A DNA stretch of 64,000 bases from Aliihoeflea sp. 40Bstr573 (GCF_024105655.1 NZ_JAAAMH010000007.1:156217-220216), one strand, 5' to 3'; positions 17,999-27,908 are shown, counted from the first letter of the stretch. Numbers and translations: made by a program. Notes: generated by a model from the sequence alone, not told the origin.

Positions 17999-18949
17999 TC
18001 AGTAGCCCGCCGAACGATCCACCAGATGCTGCAGCGGATCGCCCCGCTCGAAGCGGTCCATTTGATCCAGCATCAGCGGCACGAGATGGCGTGCGTCGGA
18101 CGTGGCGGCCGCGTGGGGCGTGAGGAAGACGCGGGGATGCGTCCACAGCGGGCTCGTCGTCGCCAGCGGCTCGGTCTCGAAGACGTCGAGGCTCGCTTCC
18201 TTGAGCGTGCCGTCATCGAGCGCGCGCAGGATGTCCGCCTCTTTCTGCAACTTGCCCCGGCCGGCATTGATCAGGCAGGCGCCGCCAAGCTGATTGTCGC
18301 GGCGCAGCTTCGTGATGAGGTCGTAGTCGACGATTCCCTCGGTCGCCGGCGTGTGCGGCAGCAGGACTACGAGGATGTCGGTGGCGTTAAGGAACGGCGT
18401 CAGCCCCGCCTCGCCGCTGAACGTTTCCACGCCCTCGACTGTCTTTGCCGTCCGCGTCCAGCCCTTCACGTCAAACCCGACCGCCTTCAGCGCTTTCGCA
18501 GCGGCTTGGCCCAGTTCGCCGAGGCCCAAAATGCCGACAGAGACGTCCGGCGAGGCGGGCTGCGCGATCTCTCGCCAGCTCTTCTTCGCCTGTTCGGAGC
18601 GGTAGAACATGCCCTGGCGCTGATGGTCGAGCACGCGCCAGACGACATAGTCGACCATGTGCTGGGTGAGGTTTCCGGCCACCACGCGAACGATAGGCAC
18701 ATCGGGCAGGTTCGGGTCGGCAAAGATGTGGTCGACCCCTGCGCCGATCGAGAAGATCGCCTTCAGGTTCGGCAGCGCGGCGAGAATTCCAGGCTGGTGC
18801 TTCCAGACCACCGCATAGTCGATCGACGGGTCGCTCCCGCCCTGCGGCTCGATCACCACCTCGCGCGTTGCCGAAAGAAGCTCATGCCACTTCTTGGGGT
18901 TGAAGCCCTGGACGGACAGAAGAATGCGGCCCGCACGGTGGTCGGTCAT
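17999..18949 (-). CDS. Glyoxylate/hydroxypyruvate reductase A-like 2-hydroxyacid dehydrogenase
   Basis: 316 residues of the D-isomer-specific 2-hydroxyacid dehydrogenase family. The NAD(P)-binding turn is VGILGLGELGQAAA (about 137-150). The active-site Arg is in INAGRGKLQ, Glu in DVFETEPL, and His in LTPHAAA. The GhrA-type start with SIGAGVDHI and the short N-terminal domain favour GhrA rather than SerA or FDH. It lies back-to-back with the NlpC/P60 gene (stops adjacent) and just upstream of the Yej operon end; these are probably not functionally linked. Confidence 0.88.
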   Translation of the reverse strand: MTDHRAGRILLSVQGFNPKKWHELLSATREVVIEPQGGSDPSIDYAVVWKHQPGILAALPNLKAIFSIGAGVDHIFADPNLPDVPIVRVVAGNLTQHMVDYVVWRVLDHQRQGMFYRSEQAKKSWREIAQPASPDVSVGILGLGELGQAAAKALKAVGFDVKGWTRTAKTVEGVETFSGEAGLTPFLNATDILVVLLPHTPATEGIVDYDLITKLRRDNQLGGACLINAGRGKLQKEADILRALDDGTLKEASLDVFETEPLATTSPLWTHPRVFLTPHAAATSDARHLVPLMLDQMDRFERGDPLQHLVDRSAGY

Positions 18950-18972
18950 GGTCTGCTCCCTGATGTCTTCTT

Positions 18973-20601
18973 CTATTCGCTGACGACGCCGGCTGGCGCG
19001 GTCGCGAGATCGAAGGCGGCGGCGATCAGCGCCTTCGTGTAGTCGGTCTGCGGGTTCTCGAAGATCTGCTGGCTGGTGCCGTATTCGACGACCTTGCCGT
19101 TGCGCATCACGATCACCTCGTTCGCCAGCGCGCGCACGACCTTCAGGTCGTGGCTGATGAAGAGGTATGCGAGCTGGTGCTTCTTCTGCAGGTCGCGCAA
19201 CAGGTCGACGACCTGCGCCTGCACGCTCATGTCGAGCGCCGAGGTCGGCTCGTCGAGCATGACGAAGCGGGGATTGAGCACCATGGCCCGCGCGATAGCG
19301 ATGCGCTGGCGCTGGCCGCCGGAAAATTCGTGCGGATAGCGGAAACGCGTCGCCGGATCGAGACCCACTTCCTTGAGGACGTCCACCACCAATACGTCGC
19401 GCGCGTCCGCATCGAGCCTGGGCTGGTGGATGCGCAGCCCTTCCTCGATGATCTCCGAGACCGACATACGCGGCGAGAGCGAGCCGAACGGATCCTGGAA
19501 GACGATCTGCATCTCGCGGCGCAGCGGCTTCATCTCGCGGAACGAGAAGTCATCGATCGCCTTGTCGCCGAGCATGATCTTGCCTTCAGACGAGATCATG
19601 CGCGAGAGCGCCAGTCCCAGCGTCGTCTTGCCGGAGCCGGATTCGCCGACCACCCCAAGCGTCTGGCCGGCGCGCACCGTCACGTCGATGCCGTCCACCG
19701 CCTTCACATGGTCCACCGTCTTGCGGAAGAAGCCTTCCTTGATCGGGAACCAGACCTTGATGTCCTCACCCTTCATGACGACGGGTGCTGCTTCGTTTGC
19801 CGCCGGCGGCTCGCCCTTGGGCTCGGCCGCGAGAAGGTGGCGCGTGTATTCGTGTTTCGGATTGGCGAAGACCTCTGCGGTCGGCCCTTCCTCGACGATC
19901 TTGCCCTTCGTCATCACGCAGACGCGGTCCGCGATGCGCCGCACGATGCCGAGATCGTGCGTGATGAAGAGCATCGACATCTTGTTGCGGGTCTTCAATT
20001 CGCCGAGGAGTTCGAGGATCTGCGCCTGGACGGTCACGTCGAGCGCGGTCGTCGGCTCGTCGGCGATCAGGAGCTTCGGCTCGTTGGCGAGGGCCATCGC
20101 GATCATGACGCGCTGGCGCTGGCCGCCGGAAAGCTGATGCGGATAAGCGCCGAGCCGCTTTTCGGGCTCGCGGATGCCGACTTCGTGCAACAGTTCCAGC
20201 GTGCGCGCCTTCGACTGCTTCTCGTTCATGCCGCGATGCAGTTTCAGGGTCTCGCCGATCTGCCGCTCGATCGTGTGCAGCGGATTGAGCGACGTCATCG
20301 GCTCCTGGAAGATCATCGTGATGTCGTCGCCGCGCACGCGCATCAGCGCCCTCTCGTCGAGCGCAAGCAAATCCTTGCCCTCAAAGAGTACCTGCCCCGA
20401 CGGATGGCTCGCCGCGGGATATGACAGAAGTTTCAGGACCGACAGCGCGGAAACCGACTTGCCCGACCCTGACTCGCCGACAAGTGCAACCGTCTCCCCC
20501 GACGCGATGTCGAAGGACACATGATCGACGGCGATCTGCTCACGTCCGCCTTGGGTGAAGGCGACGGACAGATCGCGGACGGAAAGAAGCGGAGCGGTCA
20601 T
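18973..20601 (-). CDS. yejF: Peptide ABC transporter ATP-binding protein, fused double-domain (YejF-like)
   Basis: 542 residues with two complete ABC ATPase modules. Module 1 (about 5-265) has GESGSGKS Walker A, LSGGQRQRV signature and LLIADEPTTALDV Walker B. Module 2 (about 280-540) has GESGSGKTT, FSGGQRQRI and FVMLDEPTSALDM. The double-ATPase form is that of YejF, which energises the YejABEF oligopeptide importer. The ATG overlaps the yejE stop (ATGA). It is the last gene of the five-gene operon. Confidence 0.95.
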   Translation of the reverse strand: MTAPLLSVRDLSVAFTQGGREQIAVDHVSFDIASGETVALVGESGSGKSVSALSVLKLLSYPAASHPSGQVLFEGKDLLALDERALMRVRGDDITMIFQEPMTSLNPLHTIERQIGETLKLHRGMNEKQSKARTLELLHEVGIREPEKRLGAYPHQLSGGQRQRVMIAMALANEPKLLIADEPTTALDVTVQAQILELLGELKTRNKMSMLFITHDLGIVRRIADRVCVMTKGKIVEEGPTAEVFANPKHEYTRHLLAAEPKGEPPAANEAAPVVMKGEDIKVWFPIKEGFFRKTVDHVKAVDGIDVTVRAGQTLGVVGESGSGKTTLGLALSRMISSEGKIMLGDKAIDDFSFREMKPLRREMQIVFQDPFGSLSPRMSVSEIIEEGLRIHQPRLDADARDVLVVDVLKEVGLDPATRFRYPHEFSGGQRQRIAIARAMVLNPRFVMLDEPTSALDMSVQAQVVDLLRDLQKKHQLAYLFISHDLKVVRALANEVIVMRNGKVVEYGTSQQIFENPQTDYTKALIAAAFDLATAPAGVVSE

Positions 20602-21749
20602 CGGAAGGTCTTCCGGGGATCGAAGGCGTCGCGCACGGCCTCGCCGATGAAGATCAGCAGGGACAGCATGATGGAGAGCGACAGGAAGCCGACGATGCCG
20701 AGCCAGGGCGCGTTCAGATTGCGCTGGCCCTGGCGCAGGAGTTCGCCGAGCGAAGCGGAGCCGGGCGGCAGGCCGAAGCCCAGGAAGTCGAGCGAGGTCA
20801 GCGTCGTGATCGAGCCGTTGAGGATGAAGGGCAGGAAGGTCAGAGTCGCAACCATCGCGTTCGGCAGGAGGTGACGGAACATGATCGTCGCATTGCCGAC
20901 GCCAAGCGCGCGCGCGGCGTTCACATATTCGAAGTTGCGCGCGCGCAGGAATTCGGCGCGCACCACGCCGACGAACGCCACCCATGAGAAGAGCAGCATG
21001 ATGCCAAGCAGGATGAAGAAGCCGGGCGGCAGGATCGCGGCGATGATGAGGATCAGATAGAGAACCGGGATCGACGACCAGATCTCGATCACGCGCTGGA
21101 AGATCAGGTCCGTCCAGCCACCGAAATAGCCCTGCACCGCGCCGGCCGAGACGCCGATGATCGCCGAAGCTGCCGTCAGGACGAGGCCGAACAGGACCGA
21201 GATGCGGAAGCCGTAGATGACACGCGCGGCAACGTCACGCGCCTGGTCGTCCGTGCCGAGCCAGTTGAAATTGCCGAGCGTGCAGTTCGGATCGTCCGCG
21301 CCCTCGAAATAGCGCTGGCAGCGCGTCTCGCGATCATAGAGCCAGGACGGCTTGGCAGGCGCCGCTTGCGGGATTTCGTTATTCACCGTGCGGTAGGAAT
21401 AGCGGATCGGTGGCCAGATCATCCAGCCATTCGCCTCGATCTCCTCCTGGATGACCGGATCGCGATAGTCGGTTACCGCGAGGAACCCGCCGAACTTCTC
21501 CTCCGGGTAGTCGACGATGGTCGGGAACAGGATTTCGCCGTTGTAGGAGGCAAGGACGGGCCTGTCGTTGGCGATGAACTCGGCGAACAGCGACAGGACA
21601 AACAGGACGAGGAATATCCAGAGCGACCAGTATCCGCGCCGGTTCGCCTTGAAGTTCTGCCAGCGGCGCTGGTTGAGCGGCGACAGCCACGGCCTCCTGA
21701 CCTTCTCGCGCACTTCCTCGACCTGCGCTTTCGAAAGGATATCCGACAT
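20598..21749 (-). CDS. yejE: Peptide ABC transporter permease (YejE-like)
   Basis: 383 residues. An N-terminal cytoplasmic stretch and first helix (about 37-57, WSLWIFLVLFVLSLFAEF) are followed by a large periplasmic part of about 100 residues and five helices of the BPD_transp_1 domain. The EAA loop is at about 285-310 (RARNFEYVNAARALGVGNATIMFRHLLPNA region). The periplasmic part has PSWLYDRETRCQRYFE, typical for YejE. The start was placed at 21749 because it shares one base with the yejB stop (TGATG). Confidence 0.94.
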   Translation of the reverse strand: MSDILSKAQVEEVREKVRRPWLSPLNQRRWQNFKANRRGYWSLWIFLVLFVLSLFAEFIANDRPVLASYNGEILFPTIVDYPEEKFGGFLAVTDYRDPVIQEEIEANGWMIWPPIRYSYRTVNNEIPQAAPAKPSWLYDRETRCQRYFEGADDPNCTLGNFNWLGTDDQARDVAARVIYGFRISVLFGLVLTAASAIIGVSAGAVQGYFGGWTDLIFQRVIEIWSSIPVLYLILIIAAILPPGFFILLGIMLLFSWVAFVGVVRAEFLRARNFEYVNAARALGVGNATIMFRHLLPNAMVATLTFLPFILNGSITTLTSLDFLGFGLPPGSASLGELLRQGQRNLNAPWLGIVGFLSLSIMLSLLIFIGEAVRDAFDPRKTFR

Positions 21750-22837
21750 CAGACGTCCCTCCGCTCGAAGTCGATGCGCGGATCGACCCATGTGTACATC
21801 AGGTCCGACAGGAGGCTGACGAGCAGCCCGATCAGCGAGAAGATGTAGAGCGTGGCGAAGACGACCGGGTAGTCACGGTCGAGCACGGAGCGGAAGCCGA
21901 GGAGCCCGAGCCCGTCGAGCGAGAAGATGTTCTCGATCAGGAGCGAGCCGGTGAAGAAGGCCGAGATGAACGCGCCGGGGAAGCCGGCGATGATGATCAG
22001 CATCGCATTGCGGAAGACGTGACGATACAGCACCTGCCGCTCCGAAAGCCCTTTTGCGCGCGCGGTGACGACGTATTGCTTGCGGATTTCCTCAAGGAAA
22101 GAATTCTTGGTCAGAAGCGTCGTGGTGGCGAAGGCCGAGAGGACCATCGCCGTCAGCGGCAGGGCTAGGTGCCAGAAATAGTCGAGGATGCGCTCGGGCC
22201 ATGAAAGGTCCGACCAGTTCTCCGATGTCAGGCCGCGCAGCGGGAACCAGTCGAAGAACGAGCCGCCCGCAAACAGCACCATCAACAAGATCGCGAACAG
22301 GAAGCCCGGGATCGCGTAGGCGATGATAACGACCCCGCTGGTCCACACGTCGAAGCTCGATCCATCCTTGACCGCCTTGCGGATGCCCAGGGGGATGGAG
22401 ATCGTGTAGGAGATGAGCGTGATCCACAAACCGAGCGAGATCGACACCGGCATCTTCTCGACGATCAGGTCGATCACGGAAATGTCGCGGAAGTAGCTCT
22501 CCCCGAAGTCGAAGCGGATGTAGTTCCAGATCATGTTGGCGAAGCGCTCGAGCGGCGGCTTGTCGAAGCCGAACTGGCGCTCGAGTTGGGCGATGAATTC
22601 GGGGTCGAGCCCCTGCGCGCCGCGATAGCTGGATTCGCCGCCCGTATCGAAGTTCTGGAAGTCGGAGCTGCCGCCGCCAATGCGGTCGGCCGCGCCGCCG
22701 CCCTGCCCGGTGATGTTGGCGATGACCTGCTCGACCGGCCCGCCCGGCGCGAACTGGATGACGATGAAGGATATCGCCATGATGCCGAACAGGGTCGGGA
22801 TCATCAGCAACAGGCGTCGAAGGATATAGGCGCCCAT
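21749..22837 (-). CDS. yejB: Peptide ABC transporter permease (YejB-like)
   Basis: 362 residues with six helices. It begins [19 protein letters not shown], the standard start of DppB/YejB permeases. A periplasmic Gly/Ser/Gln-rich insertion (about residues 40-75) precedes [20 protein letters not shown] sequence, and the EAA loop is at about 255-285. YejB forms the membrane pore with YejE. Coupled to yejE through an overlapping stop/start. Confidence 0.95.
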   Translation of the reverse strand: MGAYILRRLLLMIPTLFGIMAISFIVIQFAPGGPVEQVIANITGQGGGAADRIGGGSSDFQNFDTGGESSYRGAQGLDPEFIAQLERQFGFDKPPLERFANMIWNYIRFDFGESYFRDISVIDLIVEKMPVSISLGLWITLISYTISIPLGIRKAVKDGSSFDVWTSGVVIIAYAIPGFLFAILLMVLFAGGSFFDWFPLRGLTSENWSDLSWPERILDYFWHLALPLTAMVLSAFATTTLLTKNSFLEEIRKQYVVTARAKGLSERQVLYRHVFRNAMLIIIAGFPGAFISAFFTGSLLIENIFSLDGLGLLGFRSVLDRDYPVVFATLYIFSLIGLLVSLLSDLMYTWVDPRIDFERRDV

Positions 22838-22873
22838 CAGGTGCGCTTCGTCTCGGAAACGGTCAAGTCAACC

Positions 22874-24748
22874 TCAAGCCCTGCCAATCGATTTCGCCTT
22901 TTCCTCGTCGTACCACCACAGGGCCTCGACCGGAAAGCCATAGTCCGGCTTTGGGTCCTTGAAGCCGAACATGTCCCAATAGGCCGCCCGGTGATTCGGT
23001 GCATGCCAATTTGGTATCCAGTCATGACGCGCGCGCAAGATGCGGTCCATGACCTTGAGCGTGACGACGAGCTCGTCGCGCGTCTCGGCCCTGCCGGCAC
23101 GCTTGATCAGCGCGTCGAGCGCTGGCGATTTCGTACCCGGATAGTTGCGCGTGCCCGGCAGGCCGGCCGAGCGCGAATGGAAGAAGTTGGCGAGCGAATC
23201 GCGCGTCGGTGTCGCGCCGAAGGAGGCCGCCATGCCCACCATGTCGAAGTCGAAGTCGAGCTGGCGCGCCTGGTACTGGGCCGAATCGACCTGCCGGATC
23301 GAGGCGTCGATGCCGATCTGGCGCATGTTCTCTATGAAGGGCGAACCCGAGCGGATGAAGACCTCGTCCTGAATCAGATACTCGACCGACAAGGTCTGGC
23401 CGGCGGCATTCTTCAGCGTGCGCCCATCCGCCTGCCACCCGGCTTCCATCAGCAGGCGGCGCGCTTCGCGCAACAGGCGCCGGTCGCGGCCCGAACCGTC
23501 CGATGTCGGGGCGACCACCGCCTCGCCGAAGGCTTCCTCGGGGATTTCGCCGCGGAACTCCTCCAATAAAGCGAGTTCCGCCTGGGAAGGCGCGCCCTCT
23601 GCGCGGAACTCCGATTTCTCGAACACCGAGTTGGAGCGCGCATAGGCGCCGTAGAAGAGATTGCGGTTCGTCCATTCGAAGTCGAAGCACATGCCGATCG
23701 CCTGGCGCGTGCGCGGATCGGCGAACTTCTCGCGCCGCTGGTTCAGCGCCCAAGCCTGCATGGAGGGCGACTTCTCGCTCGGGAACTCGCGCTTGACGAC
23801 GCGCCCCTCCGTGATCGCCGGGAAATCATAGCCCGTCGCCCAGGTTCGCGCCGTGAATTCCTGGCGGAACTGGATGTCCCCCTTCTTGAACGCCTCGAAG
23901 GCGGCATTGCGGTCGCGGTAAAACTCGATGCGGATCGTATCGAAATGAAAGAGCCCGCGCATGACCGGCAAGTCGCGCGCCCAGTAGTCATCGACGCGGT
24001 CATATTCGATTGTCTGACCCGCATTGACCAGGCCGACCTTGTACGGCCCCGAGCCGAGCGGCGGATTGAGCTGCGAGGCGTCGAACGGGTTTTCCTCGTA
24101 GAAAGCCTTGGAGACGATCGGCATCGAGATGACCGAAAAGATCGTGCGCGAGGACTGGTTGCCGCTGAAGGCGATGCGGAAGGTCGCCTCGTCCTCGGCC
24201 ACCGCCTCCGTCATCTCGGTCAGCGGCAGGATGAGCGAGGGGTGCCCCTTTTCCTTGAAGAGATTGAACGAATAGGCGACGTCCTCGGCCGTCAGATTGG
24301 AGCCGTCATGGAAGCGCGCCTGCGGCCGCAGCTTGAAAGTGAAGGAATTGCGGTCGTCCGCGATCGTCACCGTCTCGGCGAGAAGGCCGTAGGCCGAATC
24401 CGGCTCGTCGAGCGAGCCGGCCATCAAGCTGTCGAAGCAAAGCTCCATGCGCGGCGGCGCATCGCCGCGCGGCACGAAGGAGTTCAGCGTGTTGAAGGTG
24501 AGGACCGACTGGTTGTAGCCCCAGTTCGGCACCGAGAAGTTGAACCGTCCGCCCTTGGGGGCTTCAGGGTTCGCATAGTCGAAATGCGTGAAGTCCGGCC
24601 CGTATTTCAGGTCGCCGAAGGCCGAGATGCCATGCAGCGGCGTTCCGGTTTGAAGCTGCGCAAGCGCTGCGCGCGGCAGGAACGGCGCAGTGAAAGCCGC
24701 GCCGCCAAGCGCAAGAAAGGCGCGGCGGTCGAGAACCGCGCCGCTCAT
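22874..24748 (-). CDS. Peptide ABC transporter substrate-binding protein, copy 2 (YejA-like)
   Basis: 624 residues of the SBP_bac_5 family. The N-terminus RRAFLALGG with an adjacent hydrophobic stretch ending ALA is a twin-arginine-like signal, implying Tat export. Family motifs include YANPEAPKGGRFNF and the ligand-region PLGSGPYKVG. YejA-type proteins bind oligopeptides. The ATG overlaps the stop of the upstream paralogue by four bases, so the two binding proteins are made together. Their N-terminal thirds are similar but the export signals differ, suggesting different folding needs or ligands. Confidence 0.93.
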   Translation of the reverse strand: MSGAVLDRRAFLALGGAAFTAPFLPRAALAQLQTGTPLHGISAFGDLKYGPDFTHFDYANPEAPKGGRFNFSVPNWGYNQSVLTFNTLNSFVPRGDAPPRMELCFDSLMAGSLDEPDSAYGLLAETVTIADDRNSFTFKLRPQARFHDGSNLTAEDVAYSFNLFKEKGHPSLILPLTEMTEAVAEDEATFRIAFSGNQSSRTIFSVISMPIVSKAFYEENPFDASQLNPPLGSGPYKVGLVNAGQTIEYDRVDDYWARDLPVMRGLFHFDTIRIEFYRDRNAAFEAFKKGDIQFRQEFTARTWATGYDFPAITEGRVVKREFPSEKSPSMQAWALNQRREKFADPRTRQAIGMCFDFEWTNRNLFYGAYARSNSVFEKSEFRAEGAPSQAELALLEEFRGEIPEEAFGEAVVAPTSDGSGRDRRLLREARRLLMEAGWQADGRTLKNAAGQTLSVEYLIQDEVFIRSGSPFIENMRQIGIDASIRQVDSAQYQARQLDFDFDMVGMAASFGATPTRDSLANFFHSRSAGLPGTRNYPGTKSPALDALIKRAGRAETRDELVVTLKVMDRILRARHDWIPNWHAPNHRAAYWDMFGFKDPKPDYGFPVEALWWYDEEKAKSIGRA

Positions 24749-26640
24749 TCCGTTTCCTCGATCTGTTCTTCGATCTGCGCCTCTCGGTGCTGCAATATCC
24801 ACCAGGACTGCGTGTCGATGCCGGCATATTCAGGCTGCTGCTCGGGAATGCCGAACTTGTTCCAGTAGGCATAGCGCATGGTCGGCTGGAAATATTGCGG
24901 CACGGTGTAGTAGTTCCACAAGAGCACCCGGTCGAGCGCGCGCGTGGCGGCCACCAGTTCCTCGCGGTCGGCCGCGTAGATGATCTTGTCGATCAACGCG
25001 TCGACCACCGGGTCCTTGATGCCCGGAACGTTGCGCGAACCCTCCGCATCTGCTGCCTGCGAGCTCCAGTAGTCGCGCTGCTCGTTGCCGGGCGATTCGG
25101 ATTGCGGGAAGCGCGCCGTCACCGCGTCGAACTCGAAGGCCTGGTAGCGCTGGATGTATTGCGAGGTGTCGACGATGCGCAGCGTGGCGTCGATGCCGAT
25201 GCGGCGCAGATTTGCCATGTAGCCGCCGGTTATGATCTCGCTGGTCGGCGAAGCACCCAGGAACTCGATCCTGAACTGCTCGCCCGTCTCCTTGCTGACC
25301 ATGCGCCCGTCCCGGATCGTCCAGCCAGCTTCCTCGAAGAGGCGCACCGCCTCGCGCAGATTGTCGCGTTGCGCGCCTGGCGTGTCGAAGACCGGCAGCT
25401 CGAATTCCTCGGTGAAGAGCTCGGTGGGCAGTGCGTCACGGTGCGGTTCTAGGATTTCCAGTTCCTTGCCCTCGGGCAGGCCGCTCGAGGCGAGCTCGGA
25501 ATTCTCGAAATAGCTGGAGAAGCGCTCGTTCATGCCGAAGAACTGAAGACGGTTCTGCTCCTCGAAATTGTAGGCCAGCGTCAGCGCCCGGCGCACGCGC
25601 CGGTCCTGGAAGCGCGGCTGGCGCATGTTGAACGCGAACGCCTGCATGTGCTGGATGCCGCCCGATATGAACTCGCGCTTGACCACGTCGCCGCGCTCGA
25701 AGGCCGGGAAATTGTACTCGACCGCCCAGCGCCGCGTGCTCGTTTCCAGACGGATGTCCTCGAAGCCGCCGCGCGTAAAGGCCAGGAACTCCGCATTGTC
25801 GTCCTGGAAATAGGTGTAGGTCATGCGGTCGAAATTGTTGCGGCCAATGTTGACCGGCTCTTCGGCGCCCCAGTAATCGTCGACACGCTCCCAAACGATG
25901 CGTGAGCCCGGATCGAAGGATGCGATCTTGTAGGGACCGCTGCCGAGCGGCGCCTCGAGCGTCGGATTGGCGATGTTGCGCTTTTGCCCCCGCGCGTTCT
26001 CGCCTTCCCACCAGTGCTTCGGCAAAACGGCCAGATCGCCCATGATGTGAGGCAGTTCGCGATTGCCGGTCTGGTCGAAGGTGAACTCGACCTCGCGCTC
26101 GGAAACAGCGACGGCCTCGGTCACGTTGGCATAATAGCGGCTGTAGGCTGGGCTGATCTCCTTCAGCTTCTCGAACGACCAGACCACATCTTCGGCGGTA
26201 ATGGGCTCGCCATCGTGCCAGCGCGCGTTGGGGTTGAGCCGATAGGTGGCGGACGAATAGTCGTCCGGATAGGTGAACGCCTCGGCGATCAGCGCGTGGC
26301 TCGTCCCGGCTTCGTCGGGGGACTGCTGCATGAGCGTATCCCAGAGAAGGCCGCCGAACTGGCTGAGACCCGCCGCTGGCGTGCCCCGCACGATAAAGGG
26401 GTTGAAGCTGTCGAATGTGCCGAAGGCGGCCGAATTCAACGTTCCGCCCTTGGGAGCATCGGGATTGACGTAGGAATAGCGGGTGAATTCCTCGGCGGGC
26501 GGTTCGGTCTGGATCAGCGACGACGTCGTGCGCCATTGCGCCTCGCCGTCCTGCGCAATCGCGCTTCCCGTGCCCATGGCCAGAACTGCCACCGCGATCA
26601 GCGAATTGCGCAACTTGTTGCCGCTGCTGCTGAAAACCAT
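24745..26640 (-). CDS. yejA: Peptide ABC transporter substrate-binding protein, copy 1 (YejA-like)
   Basis: 631 residues, first gene of the operon. A Sec-type signal peptide is visible (about residues 1-30, ending SAIA before QDGE). The mature protein shows SBP_bac_5 features: YVNPDAPKGGTLNSAAFG, WHDGEPITAEDVVWSF, and PLGSGPYKIASFDPG. With yejA copy 2, yejB, yejE and yejF downstream it makes a complete importer for peptides. The tail ends in a Glu/Gln-rich stretch. The 160-base gap upstream carries the operon promoter region and a bidirectional terminator. Confidence 0.93.
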   Translation of the reverse strand: MVFSSSGNKLRNSLIAVAVLAMGTGSAIAQDGEAQWRTTSSLIQTEPPAEEFTRYSYVNPDAPKGGTLNSAAFGTFDSFNPFIVRGTPAAGLSQFGGLLWDTLMQQSPDEAGTSHALIAEAFTYPDDYSSATYRLNPNARWHDGEPITAEDVVWSFEKLKEISPAYSRYYANVTEAVAVSEREVEFTFDQTGNRELPHIMGDLAVLPKHWWEGENARGQKRNIANPTLEAPLGSGPYKIASFDPGSRIVWERVDDYWGAEEPVNIGRNNFDRMTYTYFQDDNAEFLAFTRGGFEDIRLETSTRRWAVEYNFPAFERGDVVKREFISGGIQHMQAFAFNMRQPRFQDRRVRRALTLAYNFEEQNRLQFFGMNERFSSYFENSELASSGLPEGKELEILEPHRDALPTELFTEEFELPVFDTPGAQRDNLREAVRLFEEAGWTIRDGRMVSKETGEQFRIEFLGASPTSEIITGGYMANLRRIGIDATLRIVDTSQYIQRYQAFEFDAVTARFPQSESPGNEQRDYWSSQAADAEGSRNVPGIKDPVVDALIDKIIYAADREELVAATRALDRVLLWNYYTVPQYFQPTMRYAYWNKFGIPEQQPEYAGIDTQSWWILQHREAQIEEQIEETE

Positions 26641-26746
26641 CCGACGCGTCTCCTCTTCGTCTGCACGCGCACCCTACCCGATCGGGCGCGATTGGAAACC
26701 GGCAGTGCGGCTAAACTTTGCGTGGCTGCCCATTCCGCCGGATGCA

Positions 26747-26773
26747 AAAAAGCCGGGCAAAACCCGGCTTTTT
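26747..26773. terminator. Bidirectional rho-independent terminator
   Basis: Perfect 11-bp stem (26747-26757 with 26763-26773), loop CAAAA, with A-runs before and T-runs after. It ends the cytochrome c gene on the minus strand and separates it from the yej promoter region. Confidence 0.88.
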
Positions 26774-26798
26774 CGTGATCGTTGAAATTACGCTTTGG

Positions 26799-27701
26799 TT
26801 AGTTCTGCGCCGGAGCCCGCTGCTCCTCGTCGGACACTTCGCCATCGGGAGCGGGCGTTGCTGCATCTGTTTCGGGCGACGCGGCGGAACCGTCTTCCTC
26901 GCGGGGAACTTCGATCGGTGCAGCTTCGGTCTCGGTCGTCGCATCCGCGTCAGCGGGTTCGGTTGCGTCACCGGCAGGCGCAGCGGCGCCATTTGCCGGC
27001 GCGGCCCCGTCCGCAGCGGGGCCGGCTTCGGCGCCAGCCGCTGCTTCCTCGCCTGCAGCGGCTGGCGCGGCTTCCTCACCGTCTGCGGGGGCAGCGTCTT
27101 CGCCCTCGGCCGGAGCGGCGGCGTCACCCTCTGCGCCTTCTTCCTCGGCAGCGGCCGGCTCGGGCAGCGGCAGCGGATTGTCCGACTGCGCATTGATGTA
27201 GGCGATCAGGTTGGCTTCTTCCTGCGGGTCGCGCATGCCGGCGAAGGCCATGATCGTGCCGGGGATGTACGAACGCGGGTTCACCAGGAACGCGCTCATG
27301 TTCTCGAATTCCCAGGTCTTGGTGCCGCCCTCGGAATACGCCGTCATCGCGGCGGAGTAGGAAAAGCCTTCGTGCGACGCGACGACGCGGCCCAGCACGT
27401 CGTGCAGGTTCGGCCCGACGCGGTTCGCGCCACCGGCTTCAATCGTGTGGCACGAGGCGCAGCGGCGGAAAGCGGCTTCGCCGGCGGCCGGATCGGCGGT
27501 GGCAAGAAGGTCTAGCGCGCTCGGTCCGCTTTCAGCGGGCGCGCCGCCGCCAGCCGGCTCGTCGGGAACCTCGATCGCATAGCCCGGAGTTTCAGGGGCG
27601 TGGGACGCAAAGATCGCATCCGAGACCAAGCTGACCGAAAAGACGACGAACACGACGCCCAAAAACGCGCCGATCAGCTTGTTGAGTTCAAAAGAGTCCA
27701 T
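26799..27701 (-). CDS. Membrane-anchored c-type cytochrome with long acidic C-terminal tail
   Basis: 300 residues. A membrane anchor covers about 8-30 (LIGAFLGVVFVVFSVSLVSDAIF). The class I cytochrome c domain lies at about 70-172, with the haem motif CASCH at 81-85 and the likely axial Met151 in PGTIMAF. From about 176 to 300 the protein is low-complexity Ala/Glu/Pro/Gly, strongly acidic. Up to the tail it matches the CycM/c552-type cytochrome of alphaproteobacteria that carries electrons from the bc1 complex to cytochrome oxidase. The tail is much longer than in standard CycM (total about 180-200). No signal cleavage is expected because the anchor stays. Confidence 0.9.
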   Translation of the reverse strand: MDSFELNKLIGAFLGVVFVVFSVSLVSDAIFASHAPETPGYAIEVPDEPAGGGAPAESGPSALDLLATADPAAGEAAFRRCASCHTIEAGGANRVGPNLHDVLGRVVASHEGFSYSAAMTAYSEGGTKTWEFENMSAFLVNPRSYIPGTIMAFAGMRDPQEEANLIAYINAQSDNPLPLPEPAAAEEEGAEGDAAAPAEGEDAAPADGEEAAPAAAGEEAAAGAEAGPAADGAAPANGAAAPAGDATEPADADATTETEAAPIEVPREEDGSAASPETDAATPAPDGEVSDEEQRAPAQN

Positions 27702-27814
27702 CTACCCAAGGCTCCAAGGTTCGACCGGGGTGATGGGCCGTGCGGCCGGCGCACACGCGTCAAAGGGTCCCCCACCCGGTCGTGCCGGTGAAAATCGCGC
27801 GGAAACTAGGTCTT

Positions 27815-27841
27815 TTGCTTGGATGTTGCAACACATATAAG
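27815..27841. promoter_or_regulatory. Candidate divergent promoter region between cytochrome c and kdsB
   Basis: On plus, TTGCTT (27815-27820) and TATAAG (27836-27841) are 15 bases apart, 68 bases before the kdsB ATG. On minus, TTGCAA (27827-27832) and a weak TAGTTT lie 17 bases apart ahead of the cytochrome gene. Both are imperfect sigma-70-like boxes. Confidence 0.3.
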
Positions 27842-27908
27842 GGCCTTTCCACGTGAGACCTTTTGACACTTTTCCGACTGTCCCGAGAGCAGCACCGCCG
27901 CGCCCCAG

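Noticed and set aside
26920..27175. Possible tandem DNA repeat in the cytochrome c gene
   Set aside because: The GC-rich near-repeats simply encode a low-complexity Ala/Glu/Pro tail; no regular unit length.
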